A stretch of 64,000 nucleotides of DNA from Theionarchaea archaeon (GTDB lineage Archaea; Methanobacteriota_B; Thermococci; Methanofastidiosales; SZ-28-30): contig JACVGT010000018.1 in assembly GCA_018992685.1 (NCBI GenBank), positions 286,578 to 350,577 of the forward strand, in the 5' to 3' direction. Shown one piece after another: positions 17,794 to 25,684 of this stretch; positions within the stretch are counted from its first letter, which is position 1; every line of letters starts with the position of its first letter. The position numbers were made by a program, and so were the translations under genes. The notes below the pieces were generated by a model. It saw only the letters and a list, made by a program, of their open reading frames with translations, made no database searches and had not been told where the DNA came from.

Positions 17794-18493
17794 CTCTCTT
17801 TTCAATATGGTTGTAGTACTGGTAATGGTCACAGCAGCAGCTCCTGGGTTGACCTTCATCACGGTATTTGCACATGAAGGAGGACATGGACTCCTCATAG
17901 TTCCTGCCATCATACTCAATGGTCAGATACCTGATATACCAGCAGAAGAAAGTGAGCAGAACTGGAATCCTTTTCTAAATTTCCCGGCAGGAGTACTCTT
18001 GTTCCTCCTGAGTTTTCCTCTTGGGGTTGTGGCAAATGGGCTCATTTCGTGGCGTGCTTATGAGAATGCCCGCCCTTTCAGGATTCTGAGTCAATCTTTG
18101 CCCAGGACTCTTGTCATGGGTGTTTTCCTTTCTTTGTGCATCATGAACTTCAAGAGCGTGCTCAGCAATGTCTTTGGACAGGATTTTTCCTTCGTGTGGG
18201 AATTCCTTCACGTCCCCTATCAGGAGGATGTATTCAGATTCTTCCTCAAAGCAGGAGCATTTCTGGGGCTTCCAGCATACATGGTGATAAAAGAGAAGGC
18301 TAACAGTACGTTTGTGACAGCTGTATCTGCAGGCACGTTTTCTGGGTCATATCTAACTGGCAGACTGCTCTTTGAACCGTTGCAGGACGAGATGATGGCC
18401 CATTTCTGGTGGTTGTTTATTGCAGGGCTGCCCGTATTCGTGGTAACGGCTATCGTCCTGTGGATTCGGATCAGGACCCAGAGGTGTCCTTAA
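17783..18493 (+). CDS. Membrane protein with HEGGH metal motif (M50/site-2 protease-like)
   Basis: A 236-residue protein with about six hydrophobic segments. FAHEGGHGLL (about residues 29-38), in or near the first membrane segments, is a HExxH zinc site in the position used by intramembrane metalloproteases. A second ligand motif such as N-x-x-P-x-x-x-x-D-G is not clear, so catalysis is uncertain. It overlaps the membrane-bound winged-helix gene by 11 bases. Cleavage and release of that regulator is an attractive inference. The 3' end overlaps uvrC by 23 bases in convergent orientation. Confidence 0.55.
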   Translation: MRNSSLFNMVVVLVMVTAAAPGLTFITVFAHEGGHGLLIVPAIILNGQIPDIPAEESEQNWNPFLNFPAGVLLFLLSFPLGVVANGLISWRAYENARPFRILSQSLPRTLVMGVFLSLCIMNFKSVLSNVFGQDFSFVWEFLHVPYQEDVFRFFLKAGAFLGLPAYMVIKEKANSTFVTAVSAGTFSGSYLTGRLLFEPLQDEMMAHFWWLFIAGLPVFVVTAIVLWIRIRTQRCP

Positions 18494-20150
18494 GGAATTC
18501 ATGAACTCTCAAAGCCATGTTCCTGTTTCTCAGGACAGCCTGCAGTTCCTCCACCGAAGATGTTCTCATGTTCTCCACAGAGCCGAAGTGCTTCATCAAC
18601 ATTTTCTTTCTCTTTTCTCCAATTCCTTTGATATCATCCAGGATGGATCTTTTCATCTTCTTTCGCCGTAGCGTCTTGTGATAGGTGATGGCAAATCGAT
18701 GCGCTTCATCTCGCACCTTTATCAGCAGTTTCTTGGACACCTGTGACACTTTCCCCTGGGGAGTGAATACCTCCTCTTCCTTCTTGGCCAGAGCCACCAC
18801 AGGAATGTCCAGTCCCAGGTCTCTCAGGGTCCTCAACGCGACACTCAGATGCCCCTTCCCTCCATCTATCAACAGTAAGTCCGGCAGAACTGTGGTATCC
18901 TTGAACCGTCTCTGCAGCACTTCCTCAATCATGGCATAATCATCAATCCCTGGAACCTGGATTTTGTAATGCCGGTAGTCCTTCTTTGACGGGTTCCCAT
19001 TCAAAAAGCATACCTGAGACGCTGTGGCCTCCTGTCCCATAATGTTGGAAACATCATACCCCTCAATTCGCTCAGGAACCTTACTCAGTCCCAGTTCGTC
19101 CCGCAGAAGTTCAAGTTCGCCATACACGTACTTCAGATGGATTTCAGCATCCTTTTCCACCATTCGTAATAGCCTCTTTCTTTTCCCCCTCTTGGGTGTA
19201 AGAATCCTCACTCTTTTACCTCTCTTCCTTTCAAGAAAGTCCACGAAAGCCGGGTCCAGTCCTGTCTGCAGCACGATCTCGTCGGGGACGAGCCTGCTGG
19301 CATAAAACTCACTCAGGAACTCTTCAATGTCTGATTCCAGAACATACTGGTGCTTACCAATAATTCTCCCTTTTCTCATAACCATGACAGTGAAACATTT
19401 CGTCTTTTCACCTCTGACTGCAATGACATCAATGTCTCCCAGAAAAGGATGGTTGATGTACTGGGTCAGCCGGGATTTCTCCAGAGCAGAAATTCTGTCT
19501 CTGATCAGGGCGGCCTTCTCAAAGTCCAATTCCTGGGAAGCATGTTGCATCTCTATTTCCAGTTCTGCTGTCAAATCGTCGATTCGCCCTTCTAAGAACA
19601 TGATCAACCGCTTGACGTTCTGAGCATATTCCTCACGAGTGATTTTGTTTGTGCAGGGGGCAGGACACAGCCCAAGGTGATATTCAAGACATTCTCTCTT
19701 CTTGTGGGTCTTGCACGTTTTTAATGGAAAGAGCCTTCTCATGAACTTCATGGTCTTCCGCAAGGCCTTGGCACTCTGAAACGGCCCAAACACTTTCCCA
19801 TCGGTGACATCCCTGGTCACCATGACGCGGGGGAATTCTTCATTGGTGACCTTCAGGTAGGGATACATAGTGTCATCTTTTAGTCTAATGTTAAACCGCG
19901 GTTTATACTCCTTTATGAGGTTGGCTTCCAGAAGCAGGGCATCTACCTCGTTTTCGCAGACTATGAACTCAGTGGCTGTGGTGTGGGCGACGATGTCTTG
20001 TGTTCTGGTGTCCGGGTTCTTCTGGGAGTACATGGTGAGTCTGTTCTTCAATGATTTGGCCTTCCCGATATAGATGACTGTGTCCTTCTCTTTCATCAGG
20101 TACACGCCCGGCCTGTCTGGATAATCCATGTGATATGCTTTGCTTTGCAC
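18471..20150 (-). CDS. uvrC: Excinuclease ABC subunit C
   Basis: A 559-residue UvrC. The GIY-YIG nuclease (GVYLMKEKDTVIYIGKAKSLKNR) makes the 3' cut. A Cys cluster (CKTHKKRECLEYHLGLCPAPC) follows, then the UvrB-binding UVR motif (ELDFEKAALIRDRI), then the RNase H-like domain (EGYDVSNIMG, LLIDGGKGH) for the 5' cut. A helix-hairpin-helix (LDDIKGIGEKRKKMLMKHFGS) ends it. It cuts damaged DNA with UvrA and UvrB, which are not in this window. The gene is a bacterial family acquired by many mesophilic archaea. ATG 20150 or the internal ATG (MDYPDRPGV) could be the start. Confidence 0.97.
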   Translation of the reverse strand: MQSKAYHMDYPDRPGVYLMKEKDTVIYIGKAKSLKNRLTMYSQKNPDTRTQDIVAHTTATEFIVCENEVDALLLEANLIKEYKPRFNIRLKDDTMYPYLKVTNEEFPRVMVTRDVTDGKVFGPFQSAKALRKTMKFMRRLFPLKTCKTHKKRECLEYHLGLCPAPCTNKITREEYAQNVKRLIMFLEGRIDDLTAELEIEMQHASQELDFEKAALIRDRISALEKSRLTQYINHPFLGDIDVIAVRGEKTKCFTVMVMRKGRIIGKHQYVLESDIEEFLSEFYASRLVPDEIVLQTGLDPAFVDFLERKRGKRVRILTPKRGKRKRLLRMVEKDAEIHLKYVYGELELLRDELGLSKVPERIEGYDVSNIMGQEATASQVCFLNGNPSKKDYRHYKIQVPGIDDYAMIEEVLQRRFKDTTVLPDLLLIDGGKGHLSVALRTLRDLGLDIPVVALAKKEEEVFTPQGKVSQVSKKLLIKVRDEAHRFAITYHKTLRRKKMKRSILDDIKGIGEKRKKMLMKHFGSVENMRTSSVEELQAVLRNRNMALRVHEFLKDTSGS

Positions 20151-20202
20151 CAGATAAATACTCGGTTGTCAGCGCATGAACCCTGAGAAATTCAAACGGC
20201 AG

Positions 20203-20979
20203 CTACAGTTCTTTCTGCTGACAGCATTCAACAAGTGTTTCAGCTGCCTGCATAGGATTGTCTGTCCTGAATTCTGACGAAAAGAGTCGGAACAAAAGCT
20301 GTACATACCTTTCCATTTCTGTGAGTTGCTCTTGCTCAGATATATCCTGATTGAGCTGAGGGATCTGAAAATCTGTCTTTAAAGAATGGGAGACAATCCA
20401 GGAGGCTGCAACAAAAATGAAGGCGTGCTGGATGAGGAACCTGCTCTGGGAAGACAGTCTCTGTATGGTGAAAACGATGCTTAGATATCGCCATATGGAT
20501 TGAGGATTGTCACTCTCCGTGGTGCGGTGCAGTATTTCATGGGTGAGGAGTTCCAGCACCTTCTGATCAGATTGGTGCCCAAGTGGAATGCTGAGTGGAG
20601 TGCTTCTGGGCCATGGACGAAAGAAGGACATCACAGGAAACACGTCCAGAATCCCATCATAGAAGATCCACAACTCTTCCATCAAGGAAATGATTCTCTT
20701 CTGGTTGGAATCCCACACTCGTTCAAGGTGTTGTTTGAATTCACGCAACTCTTCACTGAAGGCAGGCCACTCTGCAGAAAAAGAGTCCCGAAAAGAGGTT
20801 ACTTCCCGTCGGATGGGAAGGGAAATGCTGGAGAGCACAGCATCCAGGGATGTGCTGGAGACGAAAAGGCTTTCTACCTCTCTTGACCACAGATGGGATT
20901 TCTCTGATGAGAGCTGGTTTCTGGCATATCCCAGAAAATTGAGTGGTTCTGATACGTGAAAGATCAGTCGTAGTGTCAT
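20203..20979 (-). CDS. HExxH (HEILH) protein at the end of the RiPP operon
   Basis: Read from ATG 20979 (MTLRLIFHVSEP; GTGATG just upstream) it has 258 residues; the frame is open to ATG 21093. Near the middle, LELLTHEILHRTTE contains H-E-x-x-H, the zinc motif of gluzincin-type peptidases. The rest is helical, with no signal peptide. It is the last gene after the methyltransferase, 55 bases downstream. A role as leader peptidase or immunity factor for the peptide product is inference. A metal-binding but non-peptidase protein is also possible, since no third ligand can be named. Confidence 0.5.
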   Translation of the reverse strand: MTLRLIFHVSEPLNFLGYARNQLSSEKSHLWSREVESLFVSSTSLDAVLSSISLPIRREVTSFRDSFSAEWPAFSEELREFKQHLERVWDSNQKRIISLMEELWIFYDGILDVFPVMSFFRPWPRSTPLSIPLGHQSDQKVLELLTHEILHRTTESDNPQSIWRYLSIVFTIQRLSSQSRFLIQHAFIFVAASWIVSHSLKTDFQIPQLNQDISEQEQLTEMERYVQLLFRLFSSEFRTDNPMQAAETLVECCQQKEL

Positions 20980-21034
20980 GGTATCATCACATTGGAGGTA
21001 CGAACTGAACCCTCGTCTTTGTTGTTGGGCCAGT

Positions 21035-21829
21035 CTATCGTTTTCGAGCAATGGCCTGTAGATGGTTTCCAACTGGACCGAACCCTTCTTCATTCAGGGT
21101 GATCTCGTAGGTCAGGATCTTTCTCCTGAATTCTGCATCGGTTTCAAGTCTCTCTCCCAAGTCTTCAAAATACGCTGCCCCGAGCGTGAGAAACACAGGT
21201 TTTCCCACCACTTTTACGAGATCCGCACCTGCTCTGTCAAATTCCTCCTTGAAAACTCGTGGAGTAAAGGTATACGTGCGCGTACCCCTCTTATCCACTG
21301 CAACTCCTTTGTCCAGAATGGTTTCTCCTTCACCAAAGCCATGGAGAACAGATTGTCTCATGAAAAACATATATCTATTGTCTACCCCAATTTCAATGTA
21401 GGAACCGGGCCTGGCCACTCTCACCAGCTCTTTTATTGCCTGGAAGTGATTTTCTGCACAGTAGGAGACAGGGTCACCCTCTGACAACACGAAGTCAAAG
21501 TGGTCTGAAGGGAAGTCCAGAGCCGTGATGTCCCCTTCTGTTACAAAGATGCGGTCAGTCAGTCCTTCCTTCTCGATTTTTTCAGAGGCTTCTGAAAGCA
21601 TTTCCGGAGAAACGTCCACCAGGTACACAGTATATCCTTCCCTGGCAAGCTGTATACTCCATTTGCCCGTTCCTCCTCCTGCATCAAGAATAACACCCTG
21701 TTCGGGAAGATAGTCCGTGATGTACTTCCAGGTAAGGGCATCATAGATCCCCCAGGATCCTCCAGAAAACATCTTGTCATATGACTCGGCCAGTCGACTG
21801 TAGGTTTCTCTTGCATTCTCTCCTTTCAT
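21035..21829 (-). CDS. Class I SAM-dependent methyltransferase
   Basis: A 264-residue methyltransferase. Motif I VILDAGGGTGKWSIQLA (about residues 46-62) and the acidic VYLVDVSPEML bind S-adenosylmethionine; VTEGDITALDF and DFVLSEGDPVSYC follow. The C-terminal half probably shapes the acceptor site. It begins five bases after the PqqD-like gene ends, with GGAGTGAT as its ribosome binding site inside that gene's end. It therefore belongs to the radical SAM - PqqD operon and may methylate the peptide product, but a small-molecule target cannot be excluded. Confidence 0.85.
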   Translation of the reverse strand: MKGENARETYSRLAESYDKMFSGGSWGIYDALTWKYITDYLPEQGVILDAGGGTGKWSIQLAREGYTVYLVDVSPEMLSEASEKIEKEGLTDRIFVTEGDITALDFPSDHFDFVLSEGDPVSYCAENHFQAIKELVRVARPGSYIEIGVDNRYMFFMRQSVLHGFGEGETILDKGVAVDKRGTRTYTFTPRVFKEEFDRAGADLVKVVGKPVFLTLGAAYFEDLGERLETDAEFRRKILTYEITLNEEGFGPVGNHLQAIARKR

Positions 21830-21833
21830 GCCA

Positions 21834-22088
21834 TCACTCCAAGAGCTTTAACTCCCTGAATCTGGACAACGTTTTCTCGACGTCCTCCTCCACAGTACTT
21901 CTGTCACTCTCCTCATCTGTGAGCATGTCCAGAAGGTCTCCTTCTGTCATCCCTTGCTGACAGGCTTCCATGATGGCAAGAGCTGTCTCATTAAATCTGT
22001 AGATTTTACCTGTTCCCATGTGAATGATGTATGTCTCATCAGGTTCCTGCCTGATCAACACCTGGGAACTAACCTTGGGCAGACTCAT
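21834..22088 (-). CDS. PqqD-type peptide recognition protein
   Basis: An 84-residue protein with the PqqD/RRE fold pattern: SSQVLIRQEPDETYIIHM, then GTGKIYRFNETALAIMEAC and DLLDMLTDE, then a C-terminal FRELKLLE. PqqD-family proteins bind the leader of a ribosomal peptide and present it to a radical SAM enzyme. ATG 22088 is chosen because GGAGGAA (22095-22101) sits just upstream; an earlier in-frame ATG at 22106 lacks this. The start overlaps the end of the radical SAM gene by 20 bases, so the two are translationally coupled. Confidence 0.85.
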   Translation of the reverse strand: MSLPKVSSQVLIRQEPDETYIIHMGTGKIYRFNETALAIMEACQQGMTEGDLLDMLTDEESDRSTVEEDVEKTLSRFRELKLLE

Positions 22089-23358
22089 GGGCATTCCTCC
22101 TTTCATACATATACTCTAAATAGGGCGTCACAAGTTGCTTTATGTCAATACATGCCGGAGTAGAGAGATCCTCATTGACCAGCAGTGATTGATATCCGCA
22201 ACCGCCTCCGCAGACCAGTGCCAGTTCACATTCCCTGCAGGTATCCATAGAGAAGATTGTCCTGTCTCTCCATTTCTGCATGTTCCCATTGAATGACAAT
22301 TCCGGCGTATACACTCCAATACGATGTTCTTTCCAGCCCAGCATGGCTCGACAGGGGTACACATCTCCAAACGGGTCGAATACGTACCGGTTGGTTACTG
22401 CAGCGCAATTCCAGAAGGATGGCCAAAACCGGGGGCGCTCAGTGTACAGAGACGCCAGTTTCACATAAGGTGACGCCTCGAAAAACTGGAGGTCTTCCTG
22501 CAGTGCCACATCCAAGACCTGCCTGTAAATCGAAAACAGCTTCTCAGAATTCTCAATATCCGGAATCTGATCACACAAGTGGATCATGGCAAAGTGGACG
22601 GTGGGGTCATCAATCCACCCCCTCTCTCTGTAAAAGAGGGCAAGCTCGTGTATCTGTGATAGAACCTCTGGATCGCTGTTGGTTCGAAGTAGTAATGTGA
22701 TCCCCATATCCCTGGCTTTCTCTATGTTCCTGACAATAATGTCGAAAGTCCCCTTTCCACTTCTTGAAATGCGTCGCCCATCATGAACAGATCGAGGGCC
22801 ATCCAGCGTGATCTGAACAAATTCTATGTTCAATGACGAAATCTCGGGGAGAAAAGAATGTAACTCCACACCATTGGTGAAAAGTGTGAACTTATACCCC
22901 AGATCATCCCCTTTGCGTAATATGTATTTTACAATATCAGCATTCTTCATCATCAGGGGCTCTCCCCCTGTCAGGGTCAGAGGTTTCTCCCGTGAACATT
23001 GTGCATTCAGCTCTTCCATGGCGGTAAATGCCTTGTCCACTGTGGATTCATCTATCACCGTGTTCATCATCTGAGGGCTCTTTACCCATACTTCATAGCA
23101 GTAGGGGCACCGTAGATTACAGTCATATGTTACCGCAATCGTGCTGTCTGCACACAGGGCTGTCTTCTTCATCAAGAAACTGCAAAAAGCCTGGGCTTTC
23201 TCTGCCTCCTCTTCCGGACGTAAATTCGTAAAAAAGGGTTTCAACTCCTCAGTGACTGTACCTTCAAGTAATTGTTCTCCAGTTTTCTTATCCACAAAAA
23301 AGACTGCACCTGACAATCCATTGAGCAGTACGTACTTGTCCTTCACTGCAAATACCAT
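22069..23358 (-). CDS. Radical SAM/SPASM peptide-modifying enzyme
   Basis: A 429-residue enzyme. A 70-residue N-terminal section (YVLLNGLSGAVFFVDKKTG) precedes the radical SAM motif CNLRCPYC (Cys80, 84, 87). TLTGGEPLM follows. The C-terminal SPASM domain has NCAAVTNRYVFDPFGDVYPC and CRECELALVCGGGCGYQ...PAC, enough cysteines for two auxiliary 4Fe-4S clusters. SPASM enzymes of this build install thioether or C-C links in ribosomal peptides, or act as sulfatase-maturing enzymes; no sulfatase is near. PqqD overlaps its end, and two Cys-rich peptide genes lie just upstream. Translation may start at ATC 23379, directly after a perfect ribosome binding site. Confidence 0.93.
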   Translation of the reverse strand: MVFAVKDKYVLLNGLSGAVFFVDKKTGEQLLEGTVTEELKPFFTNLRPEEEAEKAQAFCSFLMKKTALCADSTIAVTYDCNLRCPYCYEVWVKSPQMMNTVIDESTVDKAFTAMEELNAQCSREKPLTLTGGEPLMMKNADIVKYILRKGDDLGYKFTLFTNGVELHSFLPEISSLNIEFVQITLDGPRSVHDGRRISRSGKGTFDIIVRNIEKARDMGITLLLRTNSDPEVLSQIHELALFYRERGWIDDPTVHFAMIHLCDQIPDIENSEKLFSIYRQVLDVALQEDLQFFEASPYVKLASLYTERPRFWPSFWNCAAVTNRYVFDPFGDVYPCRAMLGWKEHRIGVYTPELSFNGNMQKWRDRTIFSMDTCRECELALVCGGGCGYQSLLVNEDLSTPACIDIKQLVTPYLEYMYERRNAHESAQG

Positions 23359-23386
23359 GGTATACTGGCTCTTTCTGATGGACTCA

Positions 23387-23394
23387 CCTCCTTT
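23387..23394 (-). promoter_or_regulatory. Strong ribosome binding site facing an ATC codon
   Basis: GGAGGTGA is followed by GTCC and then ATC, in frame with the radical SAM gene; the first ATG is 21 bases further on. A TATA-like element (CTTTTTAAG, 23411-23419) would start the transcript about here. Either ATC is used as a rare start, or the ATG mutated and the downstream ATG serves. Confidence 0.45.
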
Positions 23395-23519
23395 CTGTTC
23401 TGGCAGCCCGTCTTAAAAAGGTTTTCTCAATCCCTCAATTCCTGTCGCGTCCTCCATGACTGCGACTGCCACAGAGACTGCTTCCACCACGAGTCCACGT
23501 TTAATAGTCCAAAAATCTC

Positions 23520-23545
23520 TTCAAAAAAAGTAAAAAGAATAGGAA
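23520..23545 (-). terminator. T-rich end of the first peptide transcript
   Basis: On the minus strand, shortly after the stop of the 25-residue gene, two T runs (the complement of AAAAAAA and AAAAA) form a typical archaeal terminator. This would make the peptide gene its own unit, produced in excess over the enzymes. Confidence 0.4.
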
Positions 23546-23576
23546 ATGTTTGCGCCTTTGTAGTGCTGTATCACGC

Positions 23577-23654
23577 CTAATCTGCGATGAAAGCGCAGCA
23601 CATGCACTGGTCGATCTCTACAGAAATCTCTTCAATCTTAGCGTTCGTGTACAT
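23577..23654 (-). CDS. Cys-rich RiPP precursor candidate 1 (25 residues)
   Basis: The frame encodes MYTNAKIEEISVE followed by IDQCMCCAFIAD. AGGTGATA lies three bases before ATG, and a TATA box lies 33 bases upstream. Its twin at 23961 shares MYT-x-A, EIS and an identical EIDQCMCCA. The 27 bases coding EIDQCMCCA are the same in both, while the tails differ. Placement upstream of a radical SAM/SPASM - PqqD - methyltransferase operon marks it as the likely substrate. The short acidic head would be the leader and the C-M-C-C segment the modified core. The chemistry is not known; thioether links are the natural guess. I cannot name a class. Confidence 0.75.
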   Translation of the reverse strand: MYTNAKIEEISVEIDQCMCCAFIAD

Positions 23655-23686
23655 GGATATCACCTGCTCTCCCTATTTTTTCTTTT

Positions 23687-23696
23687 CTTATAAACT
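23687..23696 (-). promoter_or_regulatory. TATA box of peptide gene 1
   Basis: AGTTTATAAG on the minus strand lies 33 bases upstream of the start codon, the same distance as in the twin gene. The predicted leader is only about 12 bases and holds just the ribosome binding site. Confidence 0.65.
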
Positions 23697-23960
23697 TTTC
23701 GGATAAGAATAGATAGGCTAAAGGACGCATAAGACACTTTGAATTTTCCAAGAGATATATAATCCAGGCCCAGAATAGCCTAAAAGGCAGTACAATATCC
23801 TGATAGCGTAACTGTCTGGCTTTGCCCCACTTGAACATCACGTCCGTTGACTTTCATCAGCTTGCCCTGACAGTACCGATCATTGAACTTGGAACCACAA
23901 AAAAGAAAGAAGGAAAGAGAAAGAAAGAGAAAGAAAAAAAGTGAAGAAAATCGGAAAAGC

Positions 23961-24059
23961 TTATGCAACGACTCCGATGTTGTCTATGGGGGCAGCAGCG
24001 CAGCACATGCACTGGTCGATCTCCATAGAAATCTCTTTGATTTCAGCTTTTGTGTACAT
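23961..24059 (-). CDS. Cys-rich RiPP precursor candidate 2 (32 residues)
   Basis: The frame encodes MYTKAEIKEISME, then IDQCMCCAAAPID and NIGVVA. Like its twin it has AGGTGATATCC before ATG and a TATA box 33 bases upstream. The tail after CMCCA is longer (AAPIDNIGVVA) and unlike the twin's FIAD. A long pyrimidine tract (minus strand, 23893-23958) follows the stop and probably ends the transcript. Conservation is strongest over the EIDQCMCCA region and the promoter, as expected for a duplicated precursor whose core must fit one enzyme. It is short and would be missed by most gene callers. Confidence 0.75.
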   Translation of the reverse strand: MYTKAEIKEISMEIDQCMCCAAAPIDNIGVVA

Positions 24060-24090
24060 GGATATCACCTACTCCCTTTTCCCCCTTGAG

Positions 24091-24100
24091 ACTTATAAAT
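24091..24100 (-). promoter_or_regulatory. TATA box of peptide gene 2
   Basis: ATTTATAAGT on the minus strand, 33 bases upstream of the start codon, matches the geometry of the first peptide gene. This supports recent duplication of promoter and gene together. Confidence 0.65.
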
Positions 24101-24266
24101 CTTTCGCTTAAGTTTAACGAAGGCGAGTGGTGTAGCAGTAGATGGTAATATGAATACGGATATTTCATTTGAGGTTATACCACGCTGATTCCCAGACACA
24201 TTCTCCTTTTCAATCTGGACAAGGCTTCTAGTGGCGTAAAAACTCTTGAAAGGGTTGCCAGAAAAG

Positions 24267-25508
24267 TTATTCTCCGATCTTCATGCCCTCTTTTATCAAG
24301 AGCATGGCTGCCAATACTGCTGCAACAAGGCACACTGACGTGATCTGGAAAGTCATCCTTATGTTGAATAACTCTGCAGCATACCCATAAATCAAAGGAG
24401 CCACGATGCTGGCCACCCCTCGCACTGATCCCAGTGTCCCGAAATATGTGCCGCGCAGTTCTGCTGGAACGATATCCACAATCAAAGCGCTCATGACCGG
24501 GCGAAACATCCCATCACCAACTCCAATCAAGGCCCACAGGACTATCATCCAAATCAGTGTGGGAGAATACGCCATGGCCGTGTTGAAGACAATGATGAGC
24601 GTCAATCCTAGACCGATGAAAGCTTTTCTTTTCCCCAGCTTGTCTGAAATCCATCCTCCAAAAGGCTGGACGACGGCAAAGGTAATCCAGGAAACGGCAA
24701 CGATGGGCCCCAGCAGTTCATTTCCCGCCCCAAACACCTGGGTCGCAAACAGGGGAACATACACAGGGTAGACACGCAGGGCAAACGTAAAGAAGAATGA
24801 GTAAACCATCAATCCTAGGGTGCTTTTCTGTAATGCCATGGTACGGGCGCTCTTTATGAATCTTTGAAATCTGGTTGCAGATGAGGCAGGCAGTGGTTTT
24901 TCCTCTTTTCGTTCAACAGTTTCCTTGAGGAAGAATGCAAGCACCAAAGAGGAGACAAAGAAGCACGCAGATGTAATGTAGAACAGCTCTCTGAACCCAA
25001 ATCCCCACGATATGATCGCGCCTCCTCCAAAGAGAGCTGCAGAATACACAATGCTCTCTACTGAGGAATAGAACCCAAACAGGGTTGCTCGCCCCTTTTC
25101 AGGAGCAACATCTCCCAGCATAGCACTGAGAACAGGCTGAGAGCTTTCAGAAACAACCGTACGAGCAGAATGAATGACTGCCAGTCCCAGAGCATTACGA
25201 ATGGCAAGATAAAACGGGGTCAGAAAACTCACCAGGAAAGACAGGCCTACAATGAGCTTTTTCCTTCCATATCGGTCTGACGTATGTCCCATGAAGGGGC
25301 GCAATACCAGCGAACCCAGGCTGGCCAGCGAGAAAATGATTCCCAAGTTTCGGAAGCTGATACCTTGCTCCACAAAATAGACTGCGAATATTGGATTCAA
25401 GAACCCTGCGCCAACCATGGAAACTCCGCCCGCCAGGAGAAGGGCCGGGATATTCGTTGATTGGGAGAGCAATTTCCAGACTTTCTTGATTTCCAGGAAT
25501 GCTGACAT
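24267..25508 (-). CDS. MFS transporter in the peptide locus
   Basis: A 413-residue major facilitator with twelve predicted membrane helices. The signature loop between helices 2 and 3 is GHTSDRYGRKKLIVG, and the equivalent in the second half is GWISDKLGKRKAFIG. It has a good ribosome binding site (GGAGGAA) and its own TATA box (CCTTATAAAG, near 25548-25557). It lies between the peptide genes and the second radical SAM operon, on the same strand. Export of, or immunity to, the modified peptide is a reasonable inference. However, MFS proteins of this type carry many substrates. Confidence 0.88.
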   Translation of the reverse strand: MSAFLEIKKVWKLLSQSTNIPALLLAGGVSMVGAGFLNPIFAVYFVEQGISFRNLGIIFSLASLGSLVLRPFMGHTSDRYGRKKLIVGLSFLVSFLTPFYLAIRNALGLAVIHSARTVVSESSQPVLSAMLGDVAPEKGRATLFGFYSSVESIVYSAALFGGGAIISWGFGFRELFYITSACFFVSSLVLAFFLKETVERKEEKPLPASSATRFQRFIKSARTMALQKSTLGLMVYSFFFTFALRVYPVYVPLFATQVFGAGNELLGPIVAVSWITFAVVQPFGGWISDKLGKRKAFIGLGLTLIIVFNTAMAYSPTLIWMIVLWALIGVGDGMFRPVMSALIVDIVPAELRGTYFGTLGSVRGVASIVAPLIYGYAAELFNIRMTFQITSVCLVAAVLAAMLLIKEGMKIGE

Positions 25509-25591
25509 GTGAGTTCCTCCTTCGATGTCCCTTCTCTATGAGGATTTCTTTATAAGGTTTGCCCCCTACTTTTCATTCATTCTGACTTCTC

Positions 25592-25684
25592 TCAGAATAC
25601 CTGCACTTTCAGAAGGACTTTAATGAAATGAGAGCGTGGTCTGAGTTCATCGTGGTAGCGCGTGATGACACGTTCTCTGGTCAT
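25592..25684 (-). pseudogene. Short coding-like remnant
   Basis: From ATG 25684 the frame reads TRERVITRYHDELRPRSHF then IKVLLKVQVF. Coding-like sequence (GGSYFQVRIDDT) extends upstream of the ATG without a start. There is no ribosome binding site. It looks like the tail of a lost gene. A small functional peptide of the neighbouring radical SAM operon cannot be excluded. Confidence 0.25.

Noticed and set aside
23638-23841. 67-codon minus-strand frame between the two peptide genes
   Set aside because: It runs through the promoter and start of peptide gene 1 in another frame, has no ribosome binding site, and its sequence is not protein-like.
23780-23968. 62-codon minus-strand frame
   Set aside because: Its first third is translated from a simple pyrimidine tract that more likely ends the peptide-2 transcript. 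The tail (KLMKVNGRDVQVGQ) is mildly protein-like but has no start of its own.
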